Source: Eumeta japonica
Lineage: Eukaryota > Arthropoda > Insecta > Lepidoptera > Psychidae
DNA: 64,000 nt
Direction of reading: 5' to 3'
NCBI GenBank assembly: GCA_005406025.1
Contig: BGZK01001234.1
Span: forward strand, 1 to 64,000
Both the position numbers and the translations under genes were made by a program. The notes beneath the pieces are model-generated. The model was not told the origin of the DNA, searched no databases, and was given only the letters and a program-made list of their open reading frames with translations. Shown piece by piece: positions 46,770 through 58,895 of this stretch (the stretch's first letter is position 1; each line of letters starts with the position of its first letter).

Positions 46770-48900
46770 GACGCGGCGCGCTCACTGCTCGGGGCCCTTT
46801 GCTCAGATGATGGAAGTAGTCGGGACACTAATACCATAGAATAGTTCGTCTAGTCGCAAACTTTGAGACATCTGGCTCGGATGTGCCTCTCCTCACCCGT
46901 TTTGCGCGATGGTTTGAGCGCTAGGATAATTCAGCACGTATGGTATACGGCACCGGCGGAGATTAAAGAGATGTATGCAAGATGTATTAAAGAAGAGGTA
47001 TTCTCGGATTTATGGAAGAATGGTCGGCTACTTGTCCTTCCCAAAAGGAAAAGCCGGCCACTGACAGACCCAAAACCCTATCGGCCGATTATCCTGCTTC
47101 TTGTTCTTGGCAAAGTTCTTGAAAGGATAATACTGAAAGCTCCTCTCAAATCATGAGGGGAATATCGGATAGGCAGCACGGCTTCTTTACGGAAAAGTCA
47201 ACGCTGATTGCGCTCTTGGAGATCATCTAGACGACTAAGAACCTCATTCAAATACGTACAGGCGATCTTTTTGGATATATCCGGAGCTTTTGACAATGCA
47301 TGGTGGCCCTCATGGGCCACCATGCATTGTCAATTGCTGGTCAAGGCTAAGTGTGGGCGCTGCCAGACAAATATATTTCAGATACGCCGGAAATACTTCT
47401 CAGGGAGACGGGTGGGCTTATTTTTGGGCCTCGGAAGTATATTGGAAGTTAAACACAATGGGATGTCCGCAGGGTTCGGTGCTAGGGCCGACCCTGTGGA
47501 ATGTTTTGCTGAGGCTGCCGCTCCTAGACGGTGTGCGTATTATCACGTATGCTGATGACGTGAACGTCCTGATCGGTGCTCAGACGAGATTGAAAATAGA
47601 AACTAAAGCTCGCGAGGTACTCAATGCTATCATGAATGGGGTGGTCGCCACCGTCTGGACTTTTCCCCCTCTAAGTCACAAACGATGACGATGAGGGAAA
47701 CCTTCAGAGACTCCCAGTGACAAAGTTGTCTGGTAACCTGATCTGGGCGGTCGCATCGGTGACTGTTCTGGCGTGTTCGACGCTTCTCTCTCTTTTGCTC
47801 GGCATGCTGTTAGCATAGTCGAGAGGGCGTTACGATGCTTTGGCAAGTAGTCTAGAGTGTCTGCTGCGTTCTGGGACATTAGGTATGATGCGCTGAAGGT
47901 TCTATACCAGGGTACCTTCGTCACAATAGTCACATACGGAACCGGCTGCTGGGTAGATTGAGTAGATACATATGTGACGCGTAGTATGCTATTAAGGAGC
48001 CAGAGATCGTCGCTTATGCTATTAACGAACGCGTATAGGTCGGTCAGCACGGCCGTGTTACCAGTGCTGGCTGGTGTCTTGCCGGCGGACCTGGAGATGA
48101 CTCGTGCTGACAGGTTAGATTTGGCATGGCTAGAAGCCACCAAGGCCGAAATCAGGGCTCGCAATAGAGGCCTTTAGGAAGATATGATATGGGTATGTCA
48201 AGCGAGATGGTAGAAAGAAACGCATGGTAGATAGTTACATCGCTTCTTCCCGAACGTGGCGAATCTACTCAGTTCCAGCTGAGTCACTCCGGATTATGAA
48301 ATATCGCAGATCTTGACGGGACAAGGTTGTTTCCGAAAGAGACAGTATAATATGAAGCTATGCGAGACAAGTGTGTGCTTATGCAAAACTGAAGATGAAG
48401 ACTTGCACCACGTCTATGGGCATGTCCATTGCATGATAAGATTAGAGTGCAAATGATGGATGATATTACGCGAACGGCTATGGGTCCGATTTACTGTACC
48501 GACCTCGTTAGCTGCAGGGCAAACTTCGACAGTCCGGTGGACTTCTCGCGTGCATGGCACAGATTGCGCGACAGATTAGAGTAAAAGACAAGATGATCAC
48601 TTGAGATGCCCGTTACCGAAGCACATAAATGTGGTGTCAAGCCCTATCGAGGAAGAATTTACAAAAGGGACAAGGAAAAAAATAACTTGTAGGAAGCAGG
48701 AAGAGACCGCGGGACTAGATTATTGGTGTCCCGCGGTGCTTCCACGATTCGGCCCGTATGACTGACTATAAGGTTGGAGGAACCATGAGAGGTGGTGGGC
48801 TGTCCGTCTATCCGAATCTACTTGATCGATTAAAGTAAGATTTGATACACATATGTATCATCTGTGATCCAAACTCAAACGTGTAACGTAAATAAATGAA
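46770..48900 (+). mobile_element. R1-clade LINE, 5'-truncated and frameshifted, with reverse transcriptase motifs
   Basis: This is a decayed non-LTR retrotransposon. In order it shows a reverse transcriptase entry region (SDLWKNGRLLVLPK then KPYRPIILLLVLGKVLERII, 47005-47135), RGISDRQHGFF (47155), and IFLDISGAFDNAWWP with the first catalytic Asp (47265-47309). GCPQGSVLGPTLWN follows (47461-47502), then the catalytic YADD (47548-47559). After this comes a C-terminal stretch (VSTAVLPVLAGVLPADLEMT, 48030 on) and a cysteine-histidine segment CLCKTEDEDLHHVYGHVHC (48376-48432). The motif wording, especially SGAFDNAWWP and GCPQGSVLGPTLWN, points to the R1 clade (R1/TRAS/SART type). Several stops and at least three frameshifts (for example near 47450) break it. 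ORF1 and the endonuclease are missing, as usual for 5'-truncated copies. A perfect 20-bp palindrome interrupts the coding region at 47290-47333. Confidence 0.9.
48706..48737 (+). repeat. Hairpin in the 3' region of the R1-like element
   Basis: Arms accgcgggac (48706-48715) and gtcccgcggt (48728-48737) pair perfectly around 12 nt, with an additional ggaagc/gcttcc outer pairing. It sits past the last coding text of the LINE and may be a 3' UTR structure of the element. Confidence 0.65.
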
Positions 48901-49144
48901 TTTTAAATACGAGGGTCATTTTTGAGAGATGAATTATTTATGAACCCTCTTCCCTGCCACAGGATTATAAATGTAAAATGCGGGAAAACTTATTTTTTAC
49001 TTAGAATCAACTATATATTAACTATGACTTAACATTTTGGTCAATTCTTAAATAAAGAACGCAAAGGATATATTATTTATTAATGTACTTATAGTTGTGT
49101 GTATTATGAAAACTTATGAATTTTATATATAACATCTGATGATA
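48901..49144. other. Non-coding spacer
   Basis: Nothing recognised. Confidence 0.4.
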
Positions 49145-50022
49145 TTTGGTCGAGAAAAAAGGTTTTTTGTATTTTATAAGTATAAGGTTGCAGTAAAATC
49201 TCTTCGGTTGTGCTGTTTTTATGTGTCTAGGTTTAATACCATTCAATAGATGACATTTTAAAAATAGGAATATAAAAAATAGAACGGCATCCCCCCATTT
49301 TTCTACTGTTTTTCTGTCCACCAAAATGAGTCAAGCTAACGTTGAAATTCGATACATTTTGAAGTACTAAAACAAAAAAGGGGAAAAATGCGACACAGGC
49401 TGCGAAAAAAAACTTGTGACGTTTATGGAACTAATGCAGTGTCAATAAGACTAGCATAAAACTGGTTCAAGTATTTACAGTCTGGTAATTTTGATGTCAA
49501 AGATGAATCTCGCTCTGGTCGATCAATTACGGATAAAGTCGATCCCATTTTTTTGAAAAAGTAAAGCTAAATCTGCATATTAGTTCTCACGACATAGTTA
49601 AAGGGCCGGTCGATTGACCGCAAAACAGTTATGACTCATTCGAAAAAATCAGGATACATAAAAAAGCTCGACACTTGGGTTCCACAAGAGCTCACTGAAA
49701 GAAATCTAATGATTCGTGTATTCATTTGTAATCCTCTATTGAAATATAATGAAATAGAACCGTTTTTAAAAGATCGATCACTGGTGATCAAAACGTGCGA
49801 TAATAACGTGGAAAAAAGGTCATGGTAAAAAGACAAACAAGCCCCGCAGACTACAGCATTAATTAACTCGCAATAAATTGATGTTATATTTATAGTAGGA
49901 TTGAAAGGGCATCGTTCATTATGAGCTTTTACCGCCCGGCAAAATGTTCGATTCGTATTTTTACTGCTAATAACCGATGAGACTCAAACAAGAAGCAAAA
50001 GAAAACGGCCCGAATCGATCAA
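49145..50022 (+). mobile_element. mariner transposon remnant (5' two thirds)
   Basis: Same lineage as 8549-9834. The 5' terminal repeat (gagaaaaaaggttttttgta from about 49151) is present, and the start codon gives MSQANVEIRYILKY (49326), followed by a stop. Further recognisable pieces are KNATQAAKK, FDVKDESRSGRSITDKVD, KKSGYIKKLDTWVPQELTER (49640 on) and PFLKDRSLVI. The TGDEKWITYD region is damaged by a small deletion after tggtgat (49784). Sequence similarity stops at about 50022, before the second catalytic Asp, so the 3' end is lost. Confidence 0.88.
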
Positions 50023-50729
50023 CAAATTACTTTTTTGTATTTACGTTGTAAATAATTACTTCCTTAAGGTTATCGGATCCCATAAGAAGTAACTATTTGT
50101 TAGTTGAAAATAATACGAATAGATCAATAGCCACTGAACTTTTTTCGTATTTTATATATTGTATTATATTTTATTGTGTACCTATCATTCATTAACAAAT
50201 ATACATGGATTTCAATTTTCAATATTTATGTTTACCTTTAAATATTGTTTAAACAGAGTGTTAATATGTCTAACTCTTGTCTATTTCTTGCATTTTCAGG
50301 TATGTCGCCACAATCGATCACTGACGTAGAATGATAAATTCCTACATCGTTCTCCAGGTTTGTCGGTTGTTTGATTTTATTTTGAGGACATTTTGATTGC
50401 ACCATTTTAATGACATCATATAATTGTTAATAAAGTTACAGTCATACTGTCGAACGAACTCAAAACTTTGAAATGCTCGTAATGAAGTTTTTAATGACTA
50501 GTTCTCATTATAAATTTAATTAGATCCGCTCGCACTAATTAAAATATTAAATTAATAGAATAGGAGGTTTTGATAACTCTAAAAACAACGACGGTCACTC
50601 TAAAAACAAACAATAATAATCTCGATATCTGCAATAACTGAGAAAACTTTTCAGATGAACAACTTTGATGAAAGATGAAAAATGATGAAAAACCTTTTGT
50701 CATAATCCAGAATGTAATTGCATTTAGTG
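50023..50729. other. Non-coding stretch
   Basis: Nothing recognised. Confidence 0.4.
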
Positions 50730-51460
50730 TTCCGATCCAAAGTGGCAAAAACGGAACCCTTATAGTTTCGTCATGTCCGTCTATCCGTCCGTATGTCACA
50801 GGCATTTTATTCAAAACCTACAAGATGTATATTAATGAAATTTATAGTGTAGATGTATTGTATAATGCTACTACTTAGTTTGGTGGTTAAATAACAAAAA
50901 TAAATATATCTTGGGGGTAACGCCATATATGTAAAAGAAGTTGAAAAAAATTTTTCACCAGACATCAACGGGTGACACATGTTTTGTCTGTTCTTTTAAG
51001 GAATGTTAATGATTACGTGTAGAACTTCGGAAAGAATCGCTCTGAAAATTGCTGAAACTGTGTCCACCTCCCCCTCTATTTTCTAAACCGTATGCCCAGA
51101 AAAAATAACGAAGGTAACGCTTAATAAGTACTTTTAACGATAATTATTTTGCACATGGTCGGATATACTGTTTTTGAGTTATTGCCGAAAAACTGCGCTT
51201 TTCAACAAAAGGACGCAAGCGCCATTATGATACGTTTTTTTTTGCTGATGCACTCACTTTACACTAGTTTAATAGTAATAGTCGACATACCTACTTGTAT
51301 TTCTAGCCATAGGTGATTAAAGTGTTTATAACTATTCCGTGCGGGAAACATGGAAAAAGTGTAATAATATACTTTTTTCATCTGTATTACATTTATTTGT
51401 AATAATGGCTTCAGAATGAGCATGGTCCGACATGCTCTTGACCAGTTTTATAAAATACAT
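50730..51460 (+). repeat. Dispersed repeat family Y, copy 2
   Basis: It aligns along its length with the reverse complement of 30253-31035, from ggcaaaaacggaacccttat to atgagcatggtccgacatgc. Differences are scattered substitutions and small indels, which suggests two independent old copies rather than a recent duplication. There is no coding frame over the whole unit. Confidence 0.88.
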
Positions 51461-51944
51461 TCACATTTTTTTACACGCATTTCAATTTTATAAAATGCTT
51501 TTCTTATGTAGATTCCGTTAATAACTTCCAAATGGTAATACAAAACCACCTGACGCATATTATATTGCTTACATAATTTTAGCTGTAGAGTGCGCTGGTT
51601 AATTTGGGCTATCAGATACGACTCCATTTATGTTCAATTACGATGGTTGATATCCATTTAATGAATAATCATTTGCAATATCATTATTATGTATTTATGT
51701 ATCTGTAAAATATCGCGAACGCTGCGTGTTCCAATTAATATGTTGAAAAAATAATAGTGTTTTATAGAAAAACAGGATTCTTTGTTTTCAAAGCATTAAA
51801 GTGGTAAATTTACATTTAAATCTTTATTGTATCTTAAACGTTTGTATTCCTTTTAGTACAAACCAGCCAAATATATGGATTAGTCCATATGAATTCAATT
51901 TGTTGAATAAGAAGTAATTATTTATAATATCAATATCAGCTTAA
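51461..51944. other. A+T-rich non-coding stretch
   Basis: Nothing recognised. Confidence 0.4.
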
Positions 51945-52410
51945 GTGGTGAATTGGAAATTTTTGTAATAGAGATTTTTTTCCAAAAATACAAAAGAAAT
52001 GGAAGTAATTTTTTTGTGGCCCCATTCTTGATGTTATTGACTTCAATTTGTCCGTTACAGTTACATGATGTATTACCTTTTCCAACTTAGAAAAAAATAT
52101 CAAAGATAGCTCTTTTAAAACAGAGATTTACATTTTACATGCAAATAGGACCGATTTAAGCCTGAAAATTATCTACGCAGATTAACCTGTACAAACACTT
52201 CAAAATATCATTTACGTTTTTCGAAAACATTCCTACTTTTTATTTTAAACAAAAAAGAATTGATTTGTCGCTTTGTGATAAATAAGCAAATACGCAGCAT
52301 GTTTTAGTATGCAGTGCCGCGATGTGTGCGAGTTGCGCAGCGCAACACCAAGTGATGAGCTAATAATATGACGGATCATATTATTAGCTTATCACTGCGT
52401 CACCTTAAGA
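51945..52410 (+). repeat. Dispersed repeat family Z, copy 1
   Basis: It aligns in the same orientation with 60710-61165. Shared blocks include acattttacatg, cgattt/cgtttt plus taagcct, ctac(g/a)(c/t)agattaa, acaaaaaagaattgatttgtcgc versus aaaacactgttttgtcgc, and ttatcactgcgt(c/t)acctt. It contains a near-perfect 20-bp palindrome (52352-52371 and 52376-52395, 4-nt spacer) of which copy 2 has only the right half. Non-coding, class unknown. Confidence 0.75.
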
Positions 52411-52659
52411 TACTGTTACCCTTTTATTTTTACAAAACAGTTAATTTTTATTTAGTTAAGTACAGATACACAAATATATATAGATAATTGTGTCACTTAG
52501 CTGTAAGGCTTCATAGTCATACAGTTAGGCTATGAATGTATGTCAAGTTTTTTAAAATGATGACATTTTGAATAACGTCGGACTAAAAATCAGAATTGGC
52601 GTATTCACTTTTGCTTTCGTGTTAATAAAATGCTATTTATACTAATTCATTTCAATGGC
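52411..52659. other. Non-coding spacer
   Basis: Nothing recognised. Confidence 0.4.
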
Positions 52660-52950
52660 GGGATCACGTTTAAGCTTCGAAGAAAACAATCACCAATTAA
52701 AATCGCGTTCGCCGTGACCGCCAATAAAGCCCAAGGTCAAACATCGGGTCGAGTGTGAATTAGCCGGGAATCCTGCTAACGCCAGTTGGTATTTTACTCC
52801 TCGTGGTCAATAATTATTTTATATGTTACCCTCTATAGAGTTCGAATTTTTTAATATTTCATTCCTCCAGTTGTGGACATCGAAACACACGTTGTATCAG
52901 ATCAATGTTTGTTTATGGAGAAGGTTTTGGGGAACAGTACCTTTTTTGTT
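52660..52950 (+). pseudogene. Helitron helicase (PIF1-like) C-terminal remnant
   Basis: Helitrons encode a Rep/helicase protein whose C-terminal PIF1-type SF1 helicase ends with conserved motifs. Here the frame RKQSPIKIAFAVTANKAQGQ then TSGRV (52681-52758) closely follows the motif V region (usually LAFAMTINKSQGQT). After two stops, LYVTLYRVRIF (about 52822-52853) corresponds to motif VI (LYVALSRVRSF). A further piece, FVYGEGF (about 52908), resembles the NVVYKEVL end. The N-terminal Rep domain and most of the helicase are absent. A Helitron-like short element lies 250 bp downstream (53203-53755). Confidence 0.8.
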
Positions 52951-53202
52951 TCAACTTAAATAATATCTAATGAAAATCTTCATCCTGTCCATAGGTGCCA
53001 TCGTTAGAATCATTTTGTTACGGGTCTATTGCAATCGATAACTTTTTATTGCATGATGTGATATTAAAAAAAAAGAGAGAAAATTACCTCGTTTGCACTC
53101 GCACAGCTCCAGGTACCTAAAATTTAGTATATTATAATTCGCTTATATGCTACAAAATTAAAAGAATTATAGCAAATGGAATAAAAATTAAAATCTTTAT
53201 AT
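52951..53202. other. Non-coding spacer
   Basis: This could be the 3' part of the Helitron that carried the helicase, but no terminal hairpin or CTRR end was identified here. Confidence 0.3.
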
Positions 53203-53447
53203 CCATAACTATTATAAAGCACAACGTCTCTAGGTCTATGCACCCGTCTGTATATCGCTGTATCTGTCTGTATCTCCGTTTGTGCGCTCATAATTCGAGA
53301 ATAATCAGTCCGATTTATATGTTTTTTATTTTAGTATATAAATACGTTATATGGTCAGGTTTTTATATGCATATGGTTACTTTTATCAACATAGGGTATT
53401 ATGCGTAACAATTTTCGTGTCTGATTTTCGGGAGCAAAATTTTTTTT

Positions 53448-53487
<40 letters not shown>

Positions 53488-53755
53488 AGATATGCAAAAC
53501 ATTGATTCTAATCACGGCTCTGCCCGCGTGGACTAAACTAAGTTTTTATAATTTTCTGATTTTCTCCATTTACAGAAGATGGATTACATCGATCGCTGTA
53601 CACATGAGCGATATAATTAAGTAAACCGGAGAACGGCAAATTATCGAGAACGCGAGTAGAATAGAAACCGCGATTGTGGTAGGGGTCGCTCGAAATACAA
53701 AATAAATAAAATACATTCTTCGTGTCCACGCGGACGAACCTGCTGGAGAAACTGG
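53203..53755 (+). mobile_element. Helitron-like non-autonomous element
   Basis: The left end tccataactattataaagc resembles the tctatactaatattataaag start of lepidopteran Helitron-like elements as I recall them. It is followed by ctgtctgtatct motifs. The right end reads cgcggacgaacctgctgg then agaaactgg, with a CTRR-type end (ctgg). An internal pair, ctgcccgcgtgga (53520) and tccacgcgg (53725), is inverted. A (TA)17 microsatellite (53450-53483) and a patterned purine-rich block (53640-53692) lie inside. It is non-coding. Assignment to Helitron rests on end motifs only. Confidence 0.45.
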
Positions 53756-54229
53756 TTACTCATATATTTAATACATTCACGTCGTTTATATTTAATGGTA
53801 TTCCGAGAAATTCCTAAAATCGCATATTTACTTGTACCAAACCACAAGTTCCGGGTTCGAAGTTTTTTCCGAAAAAAAGCTATTTTACATAATTCATACA
53901 TTATTTACAAATGTTGAATAACAAAGGACAATCTAAAAAAAAATGTCGAGTTAACCAACGATGTCAATATTTATTTAAAGATATTTAGATCGAAGAAGTA
54001 ATTAAAAGAAAGTATTTTATCAATCTTGATATATTTATATGAAATATATTTCTTGAACGATTCAATGTCGAATGTTTTGTACAGAATTAGATTTGTACAG
54101 TAGGCGCTGCGATGTACCGACTTCCGTATCGCTCAACCGATACATGTACACACCAATATTCATAATGATCGATCAAATAGTTTCTAAGTTTATCGATTTC
54201 ATATATACAAACATTCTTTTATATAATCT
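53756..54229. other. A+T-rich non-coding stretch
   Basis: Nothing recognised. Confidence 0.4.
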
Positions 54230-54480
54230 TTACTCCCGGCTTTGTCTAAGTCGGAATTGTGACTGGTAGCAAAATCGGGATTGAAAGCGGGGTGAGGCAG
54301 AGAATCGCCAACGGGACGAGAATAGAATCTGATCGGAACTGAATTGCGAGCTGCCGTGCTGGCACACCTTCGGGCATCAGCTATACGGGCAAGAACAAAC
54401 GAAAAAGGGCAGAACAACGAATGCCGCGCCGGTGAGCAATGCAGCATATGCACTTTAAGGCACGAGCAGCACATTATTTT
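54230..54480. repeat. Patterned purine-rich block with element-like left edge
   Basis: It begins tttactcccggctttgtctaa, comparable to the left edges at 29672 and 36247. It continues with words such as aaaatcgggattgaaagcgg and acgggacgagaatagaatct (54258-54345), then a GC-balanced tail to about 54475. It is probably a member of the same short element family, with its right edge not resolved. Confidence 0.4.
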
Positions 54481-55223
54481 AATGAATAATTCACATATCG
54501 TTTCGGTCAGTCCTTTGTGATTGCAACTCCTGTTTTCGAGAAAATAATCGAGTTGTCAAAGAAATTTTCTGCTTCTATTATTTTGATAAATTCACCGCAA
54601 ATGAAACAGAAATGACATGAAGTCCTGTTTGCAATGTCTTAAGGCCATTTTTGCACTTAGTGACGCACACGCACGGCTGGTGCGACTGAGAAAGGCGAAT
54701 AGATGCACAGTTTGACAGTAATGTGCTAGTTGGCGCCATTTTATTTCCAAGTGTTACCATCTGCTGCTTAAAATATCATCCAAATACTTCCAAATTTACA
54801 CTTATCGACGTGAAACGTTCAAAAGCAAACTTTCTAAGCCAAAAACGAAAATTTTTTTTTTTTTGCGATCAAAATTTATGCATTAAAACAATTTGTGTAA
54901 TTTTATATTTGTAACGTTCACTCCGACAAAAAAAAAACTATTTAGTCTCTTATACAATATGAAAGAGCTGTTTTATTTCTTGAACAAATAATAATCTCAA
55001 TACCGCACGGAGGGCGGTTTGCACAGGACAGCCTTTTACAAAGTTTAAATGATGAAACTTCGGGGAGCGTAACACTATTTGCATCGTAATGAACTTGGCT
55101 GTTCCTCGTTTCTGGCCGTGTTCATCTGTCCGGATGTAATTCATCTACAGATAAATGAGCAAGTTGACGCTGACAGCATTATGCTAGAATATAATTGCTT
55201 GATATTGTACATTTGGTTTTACA
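54481..55223. other. Non-coding stretch
   Basis: No gene recognised. The minus frame at 54950-55144 (64 codons) is without motif. Confidence 0.35.
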
Positions 55224-55224
55224 G

Positions 55225-55416
55225 AAATGCGTAAATAAACAAATACTGGGCATAGACAACGATTGTCTAAAAGCGGTAAAACATACCGTTGGAAACTTTT
55301 TCAAAGACTTATTTATTCTAAAACGCGAGAAAAATCCGGATTTTCTGCAGCAGGGTATTCTGGTATCCAATTTTGTCGACTTGGTCGATTCTGCTTATTC
55401 AGGGCCGTCATCTTCA
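55225..55416 (+). CDS. Candidate internal exon, unknown protein
   Basis: I do not recognise this protein. After a good acceptor (tggttttacag, ending at 55224) an open frame of 64 codons in phase 0 runs to a possible donor (cagag then gtttag). The length, 192 nt, is divisible by three. The text is compositionally protein-like: KCVNKQILGIDNDCLKAVKH, then TVGNFFKDLFILKREKNPDF and LQQGILVSNFVDLVDSAYSG. The donor is weak and no neighbouring exon was found. Alternatives are a decayed transposon ORF or chance. Confidence 0.25.
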
Positions 55417-58400
55417 GAGGTTTAGTCGTTTGTGTTTGTTGTATGTTGTATGTATACACCGATTAGACGTACTAAAAATTGCTTTTCTCCTTATTATTAA
55501 CATCTCGTTTGACTAGTCGGTATGAGTTTTATCGAAAGTTCTACAACATCAATTTCAGACCATCCAAACGAAATGACTGTGAAGTTTCTCTTTGCGTAAA
55601 CATTAATAAGAAAGTTACGATTCTTATCGAAGTTAAGCTGTTAAAACAATTGGCTATATATTGTACATTATTTAGCCATCAATTTTCTTATGCCTCATAT
55701 ACATAAACTCATCTATCATCGGAACTAAAAATCTCTTTTACGTCAACCATGGAATTCTTTTTCATATCTCGTGGCCCTTTGTTTACATTATTTGTTTTTT
55801 GTGTATATGTTCATAATCCAAATACAACGAATCTTAATAGGTTTATTTCACAATGCCTTCGTTTAAACGGCGGCTCTGAATACCTGTTTTTGGTGTATTT
55901 AACCAAACAGAATACTCGACGCAGCAAGCAGAAGCCACAAGTTTAAAGTGACCTTGGGCTAAAACACTGTTCAGATTTCTTATGGCACAAGATGGAACGT
56001 GTTAGACATCAATTCCAACTTTTAGATAGGCAACGTCAACCTCTCTCTGAACCCGTATTACCCGCTCCCGACAGCTGTAGCTTATACTCGTTCATGACTT
56101 CGTTATTTTAAACACATCAACATTATTCCTCCCTTACCTGAAAGCCTAAAGCGTAATAAACATTTTCCACGTTAAGAGCTAAAGCGCCGCCGCACCCTCC
56201 GTTTGTCCGGCGAAGCGGCTCGTCTAATCACGAAATTATGTTTACTTTGCAAAGTAACACGTCAGTTCGCATGCGCGTGTCTATATCTGTATGATGAGTG
56301 GAAGTTGTTGATGAAATTCGCAAAGTGTTTTACATGAATCTCTTAGTGAGATCGGTATGGAAACCGCGGATTTGCACGCGGTAGTACACACATATTTAAG
56401 TGTCTCTTTTGTTCGGCTGGCTGGCATTCGTCTTACGTTTCATGTTTAGAGCACGTCGGTTTCGACCGCTTACGATTTTGCATTTATTTCATATATCAAT
56501 ATTTGATGTCATAACCTCTTCTGAGGCGCCCATCGTTCGTCATTCCGTTGCATAGATTCGCAATGTATATCTTTTTCATAGATCTTTAATCACATTTTTT
56601 TGCGGACCGCATCGTTCTTCCGGATCAGTATTCGTACATCTATCTTTCAATGTAAATTGAGAGATAATAGACGAATTATTTCACTTGTCAAATTTATCAC
56701 CTCCTTTCAATGTATCACATTTATATATTTTTTATAGAAAATGAAGTTAAAAGGGTTATTCAAATTTTGTATAAACCTTTGGAAATCGAATTGTATTACT
56801 ATTTTTTTTTCTCCTTAAATCTGACTTAACTAACATATGATTCGGCAAGATAATAAAAAAATAATGAAATATTTTTTTTTAACATTGCATACAAAAGTCA
56901 AATAAAAAAAAAACATTCACGAATCACTCGATTTTGGTAGTGATTCTACAATTTTACCACAGGTCTTGTCTGTTTTAGCGGACTTTATCGGTACATTAAG
57001 CCTCCTCGTGGACTGCTTCAATACGAAAATATCTCAAAAATTGCATATCCTTTCTTAAAAATTCTCAACTTAACTCAAAATTTATAAAGAAAATAATGAC
57101 AACATTACTCCCAAATACAAAAACAGGAAAGTGGGCATAATAAATAAGGGATCGAATATTTTATTACAAAACCAAGAAAATTCTACAATTCGATTGAAAA
57201 ATAGATAAATTGTTATTAAGCTTTCATAATTTGGAGTTTAATCACAAATATTCCTAATAGGAACGCACAAATATTAACCGCATACTGGGACTTTGCTAGT
57301 TTATACAGTTAAATTCCCTACTGCTCATCAAAAATCCCTCACAATTCGCTCTAGAATCAAATACATTCAGATAACGTACCTACTAATTTACTATGTGATT
57401 ATCTCTAATTCTGTGTTGTTAATTTGTAGGTTACCTGTATTTCTTTAGTTATCATATCTATTGCAACACTTTTACGTATATTTTTATTTGTTATTCTGTA
57501 AAATATAGTTTTTACTCTAATATTGTTTATTATCCTCGTTGAATTTAATGCTTATCATCACGTTATTATCCTACATATTACACAATCGATTTTTTTTAAC
57601 GTCATCGTTACATTCTAAGTGATTTGTTCATGTTCGACAAGTTTTTTATACCCGTATCCTCTTGAGATTATTCACCGATGTATTAGGTAAAAACTTTATT
57701 AAAAAAGCGTCGATCACAAATATGGAGTGTTAAGTATTTTTAATAAACTGTCAAGATAATTCAGCGTGTAACTCTAACAAGAGGCGTTTCGACCGAATAG
57801 TCAGAAGCGATGCCTACGAACCAGGATGTGTCTGATTCATATTTTGACCACGGCTAATTGATGCAAAAGTTTTGACATAATAGTCAAAATTAAACACACT
57901 CGCTCCGTGTCTCGGAGACTCGAAGACGCCGTCGCCGTAAGAGTGACAATGGTCATTGACAGCTCGCACCTTGCACTGGGCCGACGCAGAAGCATCAAGA
58001 TCTAAGCGTCACACAACCTGAAATGAAAATGGCTGTGAGAGGGAATATCTCAATAGTGAGACGAAACAAACTTGATACAATAACCTGAATAATACCATTA
58101 CAATACACATGAAATTCCAGAAGTAACCTAATACATATTCATTCTAGTCTTTAATGAAATACAAACGAATCGTAAGTATGGGTTCGACTAATAGTTCGTT
58201 GAAAATGTTCGTTGATAAAGGTAATGTGTTGAATACAGTAATAGAATAGTTAATCTTATGTCGAGTTGTATCAGTGGATAGAAACCCTAAATGCTAAATG
58301 ACATGAAATATTTGACAGATGTATAGCCAATCTGCCAAAACTTATTATTAATGTTGACGTATTGTTTTTTTTTTTATACAACCCGTTATATTATTTATGT

Positions 58401-58895
58401 TTTATTCGTCATGCGAGATAAACAATGTTTTTGTGCACCTTTCTGAGGTCTCTGAGTAGCTGCTTTGCTCACTGTACTTGAGTTTTAAAAAAAAGGTGAA
58501 TTTAAAAATAAACGTTTATTGGGGTGTGACAAGTCCGACTTGTCGTATACAAAAATTCTTGGCACACGCAAATTTTGCTCACATTAAAAAATGAGTGATA
58601 ACAAAAAAAATCGAAGTGTCGATATTAAAGTAATGAAGTTGAAGTCACACCCGAAGAATTATTTTTGCAAAGATAATGATTTAATGTGATTCTAAAAATT
58701 CCAGTCTTATTTGGGCTATAATTCGTGGTTACCATTATTTCTAATAGGAGAGTATTTCATAACTGACTATATATTTTAATGGAAATAAAAATAATTGTTT
58801 TTATTTTGTAATTGTATTTTCATGTTTCCCATTTCAAATATAATTATTTTTGTTGTGATCAAGGTTACAACTTTTTGTTTGTTTTCTTTTTATCT
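55417..58895. other. Long A+T-rich non-coding stretch
   Basis: No gene recognised. Minor items are a GC-balanced patch at 57900-58010 and a ttttgac/gtcaaaa hairpin near 57870. A gacaagtc/gacttgtc palindrome lies at about 58527-58543, inside a ggtgtgac...gtcacacc pair (about 58523 and 58649) that could bound a small MITE. Confidence 0.45.
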
